From contig CM043956.1 in assembly GCA_014529385.2 (NCBI GenBank), forward strand, positions 60,957,120 through 61,021,119: a stretch of DNA of 64,000 bases, in the 5' to 3' direction. This document shows, one piece after another, positions 55,169-64,000 of the stretch. Source of the DNA: Adiantum capillus-veneris. Lineage: Eukaryota; Streptophyta; Polypodiopsida; Polypodiales; Pteridaceae. Made by a program: the position numbers and the translations under genes. How positions within the stretch are numbered: the first letter of the stretch is position 1; each line of letters starts with the position of its first letter. The notes below the pieces were generated by a model. The model had not been told where the DNA came from, ran no database searches, and saw nothing but the letters and a program-made list of their open reading frames with translations.

Positions 55169-56034
55169 TCATGCAAGGTACCGAGGTGCATAAACCGCGC
55201 CTTGAGCTTGTCTTGGAAATCAACCCAACTAAAAGACAGGGGCGTGAGATCGTCGGCTGCCTCTAGGTGCGCGGCTAGCTGTGCCTCTTGCCATGCCTGG
55301 TACCAATTTATGGCATCACCGGCAAGGTACATAGCTGCTGTCAAAACTTTGCTATTGCCTGTTTTCTTAGTTGTTGCAAAATAAGCATTAAATTGATGAA
55401 ACCAAGAATGAATAACAGTAGCATCCATCTTACCGTCATACTTACTGAAAGTCAACTTCTCTGTGACTGGATTGTGTGAATCCGCATCGTGGCTTGCGCC
55501 ACTTGACGAACTCTCACGATCTTTGGGTGGTTCGGTCTTCGAGGCTAGGATTTGGGCAATAAATTCTTGATTGCGAAGCTCCCTTTGAGCTTCAGGCTCG
55601 GCCTCCTTTTCTGCTTTTCGTTCATTTCGTTTAGCGCGCTCGCGTTCGAGAGCAAGTCGATTTTCTTCTTGTTGTGCGGCAAATCTTACGTTTCTTTCGT
55701 CGCGCTCGCGGTCCTTGGCTGCTTGATCTGCGGCCATTCTTGCAATTCTGTCGTCACGCTCACGGTCCTGAGCAAGGCGATTTTCTTCTTGTTTTGCGGC
55801 AAGAGCAATGCGCTCACGCTCCTAAGCAAGGCGCTCGCGTTCTAAAGCAAGGCGCTTGTCTTCCTGTCTATCCATCATGGCCATCATCTGCTTGACCATT
55901 GCCTCCATAGGGTTTGGCGTAGATGGCGAAGGGGGAGGGTTGGAAAAATCTCCGGGTGGGGAGAATCCTTCGTCGCCTCTCTCATGCTCATCACCTGAAT
56001 GCGAAGTATCCATGCCGCTTCGGGTGACGACCAT
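55165..56034 (-). pseudogene. G Gag N-terminal part with charged coiled coil
   Basis: It starts MVVTRSGMDTSHSGDEHERG at 56034. A repetitive Glu/Arg-rich segment (ALERERLA, RDRERDDRIARM, AKDRERDERN) follows, predicted coiled coil by eye, then the gag core (LTFSKYDGKMDATVIHSWFH and DAINWYQAWQEAQLAAHLEA). One in-frame TAG at 55822 replaces a CAG. It ends by frameshift at 55165 and continues in the next entry's frame. Confidence 0.8.
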
Positions 56035-56476
56035 GCACTATGATCTTGGGGTCTTAAGCTTGCGAGGAACTTGGGTTCTTGAGGGTCTTGGTTCTTGGGT
56101 TCTTGAGGATCTTGAGGTTATTGAGGTTTTCTTTCGCTTGCAAATCATGGTGGAGAAGGATCTTCTCTTCACCCGAGTTCTACCCTTTTCTGTGGGCGCC
56201 CCCCTTGGCGGCCTTGCGCTCACACCAAGGTTGCTTTTTCCCCCCTCACGTTGATTGGCCGGCCGCTAAGTGCATGGTCCGCTCTCAATGAGTGAAAAGA
56301 GATACAAGGGGAGGTTGGACAAGCCCTTCTTTCTTGGGATTCCTGTCACTCTTCAACAAAACACGATTAGGAATCGCCACGCCCAAGTAAACTTGGGTTC
56401 GTGCGATCACAACAAACAAAAAAAATTCTTGTGGTTCTTGTGGTTCTGTCCTTGAGTAATGCAGAACACTTCCAAA

Positions 56477-56488
56477 GCTCTGATACCA
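56477..56488 (-). promoter_or_regulatory. PBS of element G, initiator tRNA-Met type
   Basis: TGGTATCAGAGC on the minus strand, a perfect match to the canonical site, one base after the LTR end at 56490. It fixes the orientation of G. Confidence 0.95.
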
Positions 56489-56489
56489 A

Positions 56490-57623
56490 TGTTATGTGCA
56501 GCGGAATGAATGTTGTATTTTCTCAAGATTAGTGATCTTTATTGCTCAAGGTTCCTTTTAGTTCTTAGGGAAAGAGAGAGCTTTCCGTCTTATGGAGAGT
56601 GCTATGATCACGAACAAAGTGAGTGGATATTGTGCGTGCAAGTGAATGAGACTGAGAGAAGGAGAGAGAAGAGATACGATACCCGAGAGGTTGTAAAACC
56701 CTCCTCCGAAGGCCCCACTCTCGTCGGCGAGAGTGGTCTACTTTGATTGCACAAAGGTGTACAATGCGAATGCAATGGATTGATGCAGCTTGGACTATGC
56801 CGATGACGACGACGGTGGTGACGACGACGACTTGATGGCTGAAATCTGGGATCTTCTAATTGCTGAATTTCGATACTGTTTCGGTGGCTGAAAATGACTG
56901 TTTTGGCTGCGTTTTTATGGCTAAAGTTGGGGGGACTTCTGCAACCGATTGGGTGCTGATCTGCTACGGTGTCATAGGCTGAAATCGCTGTGTATCTGCT
57001 GTAGATGAAGGCTGAAAACAAAGCGCTGCAGCAGAGCAAAAATGCTAGCAAAACGCTAAGGCTGATCTGGGAAAAACGCTAGCAAAGTTGGATCTGCTGG
57101 CAACAATGAGAACCTGCAGTCGCTAGGGTACTGATGTTGATGGCGAAGGCTTGCTGTGGAAGGAAAACGCCAGGGCTGGGGTGGAGATGCAAAAAACGCT
57201 AGATGGTCTGAGGGGGTACTGCTGAGAAGTTGCCTGTTGAGCGGGAAGCTCTTGCTGCCTCTTCTGCCAGAAAGTGCTAACTTGGGTTTGCTTATATATT
57301 AACTTAGCAAAATTGCCCTACCTACTTTTGTTGGAAAGTCACTTAAAAATAATAAGTGAAAATAACCAAAAATAGGAAAATAGGCTAAATGCACTGGAAA
57401 ATTCCCCTAACTGATGCTAATGGATTCTGATGGGAATTCCGATGATCATGCTGTGCGCAACCGGAGGATATGCGTCTATGCTAAGTGATTGGACATGCAC
57501 GGTCTACGAATAGACTCACAAAAGTGCCAGATCACAGCTAATCTAGACTTGACTGAACTGATTGAACCCTGCTGTGGTGTAGCTTTTCCACGGACACATA
57601 GGATTGGGATGTGTCACGTGACA
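56490..57623 (-). mobile_element. 5' LTR of element G
   Basis: 1134 bp, starting TGTCACGTGACACATCC at 57623 on the minus strand and ending CACATAACA. TATA-like AATATATAAG at 57300-57291 is the likely promoter core of the element. Confidence 0.95.
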
Positions 57624-57628
57624 GTTGA

Positions 57629-58662
57629 TGCTTAGCTGCCTAAAATAATTGAGGCCTTGCCTCTTATTTATAGGCCTTCTGCCTTTTTCTAAAGCAACTA
57701 CAAGCTGTAAGTGCCCTGTACAGCAGAGTGCTTCTTTACAATTCAACATGTTGGTATGAAACCCATCAAACTCTTTGGACATAGTTTGGCCCTAGGAGGA
57801 GGTTTAGACATAGCATGTCCATGTGGCACGTAGAGCCCAGGTGCATGCAACATCCCCTTTATGAATCACAAGTCATGAGAAAGAATTGGAAAAAGGGTAC
57901 TAAAGAAGGAAATGCCTGAACCACCGAGAGTGGGGTGCAGACCTAAACTTGAACACATCCTATGTAGGGTGGCAAGGTGATTGCTAACACTATCAAAGTA
58001 GTGTTAGAATCAAGTTTGCCATGTCAGAAGTAGGCTTGAAAGTATGTCGATTCCCTATTGACATGTTTCTATCTCATGATTAAGATACGTGAGAAGCATG
58101 CAATGGAACATTGTGCTTCTCTTTCTTGTCCTATGGATCCTAATATCATGTTGGCCAAGAATGATGATATCTCCTACATAAGTATCAGCAGCTTTTTGTC
58201 TTTCTACTTTATTTGGTCAATACGTGTCCACACCAATTTTCTTCACTCTCTTTGGCAAACAGCATTGAGAGTACTTGGTTATAGTCATGGCACTATCGAT
58301 CATAGTGCAATTATGTTGGAGATGATACCATTATTAGCTATATTGATACTGATTGGGTCAGGGGTAAACACACTCGGAGGTCCTACTTAGGAGAATATAA
58401 AATTGTTTTTCCCAAGGTTCATACTCTTTAGAATTCCTTCAAATCTATTTTGTGTGTTCGGAGCCCTTCATGTGTGTCAGCAGCACGGTCACCATAAAAC
58501 GCGTTTCGGTGTGTCTGAGCAGTGTTTCGGCCTTGGGTCAAGAACGGTATTAGGAGCTTGTTACAAGTTCCAGGCCGCAGTTTACATTGCAAGTTAATAT
58601 TTCCCTTTGATTGTAATTGTATTCTGTGTTGAATCATGGGAGTTTCTGCATTGTATTTGCAG
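57629..58662 (+). other. O LTR remnant, then the 3' end of the intron upstream of the HDA8 exon
   Basis: 57629 to about 57850 probably continues the O LTR that G interrupts. The rest shows no coding sequence. I looked for the missing HDA8 N-terminal exons in all plus frames and found none. The acceptor TTGTATTTGCAG ends at 58662. Confidence 0.6.
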
Positions 58663-59841
58663 ACTACATTCAGGAGTTGCTGGATGCAGATGCGCACGGA
58701 GGTAGAGTGTTCAGCACGGGGACTAAATTGGTTCAAGGGTCATTGAATGCAGCTCTTCTTGCTGCTGGCACTACACTTGAGGCCATGAAAAGCATCCTTG
58801 AAGGACGGAACCGGCTAGCATATGCCCTTATACGTCCGCCTGGACATCATGCCCAGCCTACCCAGGCTGATGGATATTGCTTTCTCAATAATGCAGGGCT
58901 TGCTGTCCAGCTTGCCATAGCATCTGGCATCAAGAGAGTAGCAGTTGTAGATATTGATGTGCATTACGGAAATGGAACGGCAGAGGGCTTCTATGACAGA
59001 GATGACGTTTTGACCATATCTTTGCACATGAATCATGGCTCTTGGGGACCCTCACATCCTCAAACTGGATTGCCCAATGAGGTTGGAAAAGGGAAAGGAG
59101 CAGGTTTCAATCTGAACATTCCTTTGCCAAACGGGTGCGGAGACAAAGGCTATGAATATGCAATGCAAGAAATGGCTATTCCTGTTGTGGCTAAATTCAG
59201 ACCAGAGATCATAGTGATGGTTGTTGGTCAGGATTCAAGTGCAGTACGTTCAAGCTTGTCTCTTAAACTTGCTTTGATGTTTTTCTGTGGGCTAGAATGT
59301 TCAAAAACTTGATTTTTCTTTGTCATTGTTTCAAAGGGGTTTTGTGTTGGGATTTTTAGTTTCTATTTCTATCATAGATTTCAATAAATACAGAACTGAG
59401 TTTTCGATCAATGTCAGGAATACAATGCTGGCAGGCTGTTAGGCTTGCTTGCCATGCAAATATTGGTGTCAAATTGAAGATATTGTTTGATAAATACTTA
59501 CGTAATGTGGTTTTTTTGTTGATTCATGTGAACAGTTTGATCCAAATGGAAGACAATGCCTAACAATGGCAGGGTATTGTCGACTGGGGCAACTTGTTCG
59601 TGATCAGGCAGAGTTGTATAGTGATGGTCGAGTGCTGCTTGTACAAGAGGGTGGATATCATATAACATATTCAGCCTATTGTCTGCATGCAACTATAGAG
59701 GGTGTTTTACATCTTCCTACGCCTACTCTGTCCGACCCAATAGCATACTACCCAGAAGATGAAAACTTGGCTGTTGTTGCTGTAGCACAGGTCAAAAAAG
59801 AGTGGATCACAGCTTGCCTTGATGTAATGAATGGTGATTAA
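58663..59841 (+). CDS. HDA8: Histone deacetylase, HDA8 type (class II), C-terminal part in two exons
   Basis: The enzyme removes acetyl groups from lysines of histones or other proteins by zinc catalysis. Exons are 58663-59243 and 59536-59841, about 295 residues; Arabidopsis HDA8 is about 377, so roughly the first 80 are missing. Key parts are all present: RPPGHHAQPTQADGY (catalytic His pair), CFLNNAGLA, VVDIDVHYGNGT (zinc Asp 58956, His 58962), VVGQDSS (zinc Asp 59232), QEGGYH (catalytic Tyr 59656). The second exon ends DENLAVVAVAQVKKEW and a TAA at 59839. The first exon starts in phase 1 after an AG acceptor, so at least one upstream exon must exist. The plant family includes cytoplasmic and organellar members; location here is not shown. 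Confidence 0.9.
59244..59535 (+). other. HDA8 intron
   Basis: 292 bp, GTACGT donor and GTGAACAG acceptor, phase 0. It joins GQDSSA to FDPNGRQ, a junction inside a strongly conserved motif, which supports both sites. Confidence 0.9.
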
Positions 59842-61080
59842 TTGAGAGCTATGCTGTTCTCTGCTTACCAGAATTCTAAATTGAAGTCTCAATTGCCATG
59901 AGTGCTGCAGGTCAAGTTGTAAAATGTTGCTGAAGCTGGGAATATTCCATCAAAAATTACCTTGGCATACTCTGCAGTGGTGAAACGGCCATTGCCGCTC
60001 AATTCTAGGGTGAGCCCATTTGATTGTTTTCAACCAGAAGATGCAGGGCCAAATCAAGGGCATCAGAATTGCAGCACGCTTGCTTTGGACAAATGTTTTA
60101 GAAACCTCTGAGATGCCATTCCAGGGAAGAGAAAGAACAAGTTATTTGGTGGTCTAGCCATGAAAAATGTGATCAATGTGGACTACATTTGTTTCACCTC
60201 ACCCTTACTGGTGATTCAGGTAGGCATTGAATCCTACCTTTACACATAAGCACGTTAATGTTTTCATTAGCTGCTCTAGCTTCGCCCATTAATCAGCTTC
60301 TTTGCTGGAGCAATTTCAATTGTTTGTATCAGGGGAGTTATTTCAATCGTTTTGTATCAGGGAAGTTTAGTTTAAATACGTTGTCAATCCCGCTCGGTAT
60401 ATACAGGGAAACAAAAAAGTTCTCATAACTCATGGACAATTGAAAATGGGAATGTTGTTTTTGAAGGGTCCAGAAACCTTGGAGGATTAAAAACATGCTA
60501 ACACAGTGGAATTATGGAGGACAACAATGAGAGGCAAAAACTATGTGTACTGTGCTAATGTAATGTGTATCTTATTCTGTTTCTTTAGTAATCGTCTCTC
60601 GGTCTTTTTTGTGTGTGAGTTTTCATACTCATCTTGCAAACTGGCGAATACGTAAGAGCATAACTTACGTTTAACAGAAAGCTTACTCTTCATCTTTTGG
60701 TGGTGAAAAGATAATTTGACTAAATCCTCATGATGAATAGCTCGGTGAACTCTACTTTTGGCCTGTTATGTTAGCTACTAGGCTAGCCAAGGATTTCCTA
60801 CTAGACACTTTGGTTTGCAACACCTTTGTGTAGGAGAGCTCTAACCTTCATCTATCTCAAGGTTGGTTTGCGGTCACTAACCTCCATTTTGACCAGTGTA
60901 AGTGTTCTTTCTTACTCTTTCCCTCGATTCCTCTGTACTCTGGGTCCCTTAATTTTTTCTTTTCACTAGCATAGCTACCACTGCCCTGTGGTCAGTTTTG
61001 GATTTCTCTCTCTCATGGCCTCATATAAGCTGTTCTTCCCTCAAATATGGGAGAGCCTGATGCTAGACTATGGTTTTTTC
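59842..61080 (+). other. HDA8 3' untranslated region and flank
   Basis: No gene is seen. A 27-bp tandem duplication (ATTTCAAT-GTTTGTATCAGGG) lies at 60313-60367. I cannot place the poly(A) site with confidence. Confidence 0.5.
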
Positions 61081-61320
61081 TTACCTTGAGCCCTTCTTTG
61101 CAATCCTTAGGCAACCACACAAGGTGGTCTTGGGTGCAACTTATCAGTTAGTAGTTGATAGCTGACCACATGCTTGCAATGAGTATGAGCATGTGGTCAG
61201 CTATTTACCTTGAGCCCTTCTTTGCAATCCTGAGGCAACTGCAGAAGGTGGTCTCGGATGCAACTTATCAATTAGTAGTTGATAGCTGACCACATGCTCG
61301 CGATGCGTATGAGCTCTTTG
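61081..61320. repeat. 124-bp tandem duplication
   Basis: TTACCTTGAGCCCTTCTTTG starts at 61081 and again at 61205. Both copies run about 105 bp through GTTGATAGCTGACCACATGC to GTATGAGC, with about ten differences. Confidence 0.85.
61158..61204. repeat. Perfect 17-bp inverted repeat (hairpin)
   Basis: ATAGCTGACCACATGCT (61158-61174), a 13-base loop, and its exact complement AGCATGTGGTCAGCTAT (61188-61204). It sits at the boundary between the two 124-bp copies; only the first copy has the return arm. Confidence 0.9.
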
Positions 61321-63480
61321 AAGATGTTGGCTGTGCTTTGTTATATTCCCATGTTCTAGCTAGTTACAATGATGGTAATGGTGAGAAACTCCGTGAAGAG
61401 GAGGCTCAACTACGGAAGTTTTGGGAACAACTTTCGGGGAGCTGTCTATGGTACAAAAGTATCAAATCACTTTTCCGACCTTTGAGGCCTTAGTTGTAAC
61501 TATTGACTGCATAATTTCATCACTTGTGTTTTTCTGAAAAAAAATTTCAATCAAATCACAGAGCCAACCCAACTAGTGGATACATTCAAGGATCCCCATT
61601 TATTAGGTTAGCTAAAGATCCTATAGAACTTTGAATTGCCATTCTAAAGATCAAAATAACAATGAAGTGAGAGGATTGGGAGATGGCACATGCTACCTCC
61701 ATAAGAAGTGGGTATGCTTTATCTAGTGGGTAGATCATGCCCATTAGATGTGGGTGTGATTTGCCAAATGACCTGACGAAGTTGCTCACCCACAAATTTG
61801 TCGATAGGATATTAAAGGAAATCCTCTTCAAGCCTATTTCTCCACTTGAACATACTTGACGTCCAGAATGATGCTTGTACGTAAAGAAGTTTGGCTCATG
61901 AGGTTAAACCAAAGGTTATATTGAATCTACAAAATCAGTATGATTGCTAAGTTAGTGAATTGACCTTGGATCGATAGGGTTGATAAGACTGACACTCGCT
62001 TACATTGGGGCTCAACAACAAACTCATGAGTGCATTTTTCTTATGAGATTTAACTTTTGTGCACTTTTAAAATATAGTGGCTCATTCGAGCTTTTGTGAG
62101 CCGTTTTCTAGCATGTCAAATTCTAGGAAGTACAAGAAATCCTATTTGCATAGCAACCATGCTTGTTCGAAACAATGGGACCAAAAGCAACTGCTTGTAG
62201 TATGTGAATGGACGAGGATATTGTCAGTGCATTAAATGCCATGAACAAGAAAAACACAAAACATTCTTGCTACACTGTTCAACATATAAACCACACTAAA
62301 TCTACATTGTATGATAAGAAACTTGAGGCCACGGGTTCACAAAATAGGGGGGGCAATACGAGGTTGGCTAAGTATGAAGGTAACATCCATAGGGGTTAGT
62401 GTAGGTTGATGGATTACCATGTGTTCTTTGGGCTATAGCTCAGTGTGCACACACACGTAATACATGTGCTTACAAGCAACGAATGATGTTTGGGCTACCA
62501 TATTTTTTTGGAAATCTAGACGTGTGCAATTTGGCTCTCCTTTGATGTGGACATCATAACAATTTGCAATGAGTATACGGAACATGACATGTTGTTTAGA
62601 AATCATAAGGATTTCCTTTAGGAAGGTGCATCCATCTCAACAGTTGCCTCAATCCCTTTTTGTGCTTCTTTGGAAATACCGTGTCGCCACTTTCGTCATC
62701 TACTACTTGAACCTCCTTTTTCATGTTGCAATAGAACCCTTTTTTTCCTTGTAATCTGGTGTAGCATTACTGGCAACTTGAAACCCCACCATTGTAAGGT
62801 CCCCTTTGCAATAGGCCATAATATAGGGGCAACGTATGCCTCCACTTGTTTTTATATAGCTTTTTTGTGTTCCAGATCATGATTGCAGAACCGTAGCCAT
62901 TTCACTATGGTTTTGTCTTTGTAGGATTTTTTTGACCAAAAGAATGGTACAGACAAACATGTGGCATGACTTTTAGAAGTGTTGTCACAAATTTTTCTAG
63001 CTCACAACACCAAAGCATATTTTAACACAATGAGTAGGCATCTTGCGTAAGGCCCATTATTCGTGGGGAACTTCAGCTTCATCTGTGTACATTGAGCTGA
63101 CTGCATTGCATGTCAAATGCTCATTTTCGGGTAAACAATCTCTTTCTTTACTACTACTTGAGTCCATAGTTTCAAATCTAATTTGTCGTGGATGACCTTG
63201 AAGTTCATGCTGTTTTCTTTCCATTACATATTTTGGGCGATGGGAACTAACGACATTGCTTGTCCCTCTCTTCTTTTGCTGCACGATCTCCCTGTCACCA
63301 TGTAGTGTCGGCTCTTCATACATTCTATCCAATAAGCGTGAATGGCCTAGGATTTTCATATCAATAACTTTAATGGTCTCTAAAAGAAGGCATCTCTACA
63401 ACAATTTCCAAACATCCCTATATTTTGGATATGTGGTGATAGTTTGTCAATGAGTGAGGTTTTCCAAAACATGGTCCACC
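61321..63480. other. Non-coding flank
   Basis: 61309-61493 has an open plus frame of about 60 codons (YELFEDVGCALLYSHVLASY and LREEEAQLRKFWEQL) without a family I recognise. The rest is AT-rich with short spurious frames only. Nothing else is supported. Confidence 0.4.
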
Positions 63481-63720
63481 TAAGTGGTAAGGTTTGCTTT
63501 CATCTCTAGCCTAGCGAAAGAAACCTTTGTATGGTTCTCTACGATGTCAAGCAAGGGTCCTACATTGGAGTCCCTCCATGGCGATGATCAGGCTTTTCCA
63601 TCGCATAGCAAGTGCGAAGGAAAAACATTGAATGCTACCATTTTTGCAAGAAAGGTCACATCTAGAAGGATTGCTTTATGTGTAAAAAAGAAAAGAAAAG
63701 TAATGAGAAGGTAAACAAAT
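63481..63720 (+). pseudogene. Possible copia-type Gag scrap with zinc knuckle
   Basis: In one plus frame at 63612-63700 the sequence reads RKNIECYHFCKKGH, a stop, then KDCFMCKKEKK. This resembles the copia Gag zinc knuckle C-x2-C-x4-H-x4-C with one extra residue and a stop. The neighbouring text TLESLHGDDQAF is weakly like the region before the knuckle. No further domain is visible; the rest to 64000 shows nothing. Confidence 0.4.
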
Positions 63721-64000
63721 AGTTTGCCTTGATTGCTTCACTGTGGAAATGATGGAAATATGAAAAAAATAAAAATTCAGAATAGTCTTGTACCTTTCAC
63801 CTCATATCATTGCTTATGCTCTAGGTTTTGTTGCATCTCTCCTTGAATCTTTTGCCAAAAGCTCTATGACCTTGCAACACAAATCAAATTTGGCAACAAC
63901 TGATGTTTGGAGGAGAAAATTTGCACATTCTAATCTTTGGAGATTCATTTTGTGTATTGGGACACTTGTGCCCATTCAAAAAATAGAAACATACATGTGT

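Larger units (their letters stand above)
51843..57623 (-). mobile_element. Element G: complete non-autonomous LTR retrotransposon, TSD GTTGA
   Basis: 5781 bp on the minus strand. 5' LTR 57623-56490 (1134 bp), PBS 56488-56477, gag and protease-like genes 56034-53489, a further small frame, polypurine tract, 3' LTR 52987-51843 (1145 bp). GTTGA flanks both sides (51838-51842, 57624-57628). There is no reverse transcriptase, RNase H or integrase anywhere between the LTRs, so it depends on another element. LTRs are near identical apart from small indels, so the insertion looks recent. Confidence 0.95.

Noticed and set aside
58058-58597. Open plus frames just upstream of HDA8 as missing exons
   Set aside because: They show none of the conserved HDA8 N-terminal features and no convincing splice sites in phase with the 58663 exon.
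61309-61493. Small plus frame with LREEEAQLRKFWEQL
   Set aside because: No family recognised, stop just upstream, no conserved motif; kept only as a note.
63057-63359. 100-codon minus-strand frame
   Set aside because: No domain, no neighbours of the same orientation, composition like non-coding flank.

Overview
The window is nuclear DNA of a land plant with a repeat-rich genome. It holds one recognisable host gene, the 3' part of a class II histone deacetylase of the plant HDA8 type (58663-59841, two exons). About 57.5 kb upstream of it is filled by nested LTR retrotransposons, with Ty3/Gypsy chromovirus-type proteins predominating, cut up by solo LTRs, an inversion-like rearrangement and a tandem satellite. 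Long introns and this TE density would fit a gymnosperm, a fern or another large plant genome; I cannot name the species.

Element families as named here. Family 1: chromovirus, LTR about 1.48 kb starting TGTCACGAGG and ending GGTTTCA, primer-binding site (PBS) TGGTTCCATTGCCGGGAC; elements C, D, K, J. Family 2: LTR about 0.67 kb, initiator-tRNA-Met-type PBS; elements B and F. Family 3: LTR 0.6-0.68 kb, TGTCACAAACTG to CTTGTGACA; A, M and solo LTR A2. Family 4: non-autonomous gag-protease element G, plus an older LTR G'. Family 5: H, short LTR with a CT/GA microsatellite. Family 6: L1, L2. Family 7: N/O remnants. P is a solo LTR of unknown family.

Layout. 1-1157: 3' end of A, nested in minus-strand B (1158-8247). 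The 5' leader of B has expanded into a 5.5-kb satellite of about 42 monomers, each carrying the end of the LTR plus the PBS. 8248-10868: deleted family 1 element C. 10869-11166: copia-type gag scrap. 11167-28171: family 2 element F, whose 5' LTR is split by LTR G' (11524-21242), itself split by complete element D (11666-20216, TSD GATAT); solo LTR P (24523-26106, TSD GTGCA) sits in its pol gene. 28172-42008: a rearranged block where element H and its target, J pol, lie in two halves on opposite strands, with nearly intact K inside (31869-40437, TSD TTGTC). 42009-48871: J LTR, M pol with a GTAC-rich TIR insertion, L2, and solo LTR A2 (TSD GGCGG). 48872-51842: N/O remnants. 51843-57623: complete non-autonomous element G (TSD GTTGA). 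57629-58662: upstream intron of HDA8. 59842-64000: non-coding flank with small duplications, a perfect hairpin and a possible copia gag scrap.

None of the retroelement genes is fully intact. Most stops in D and K are CAG/CAA to TAG/TAA changes, as expected from cytosine deamination in silenced, methylated DNA. The HDA8 part keeps its zinc and catalytic residues, but its first 80 or so residues are not encoded in the window near it. Either they lie beyond the retroelement block across a very long intron, or the gene is broken.
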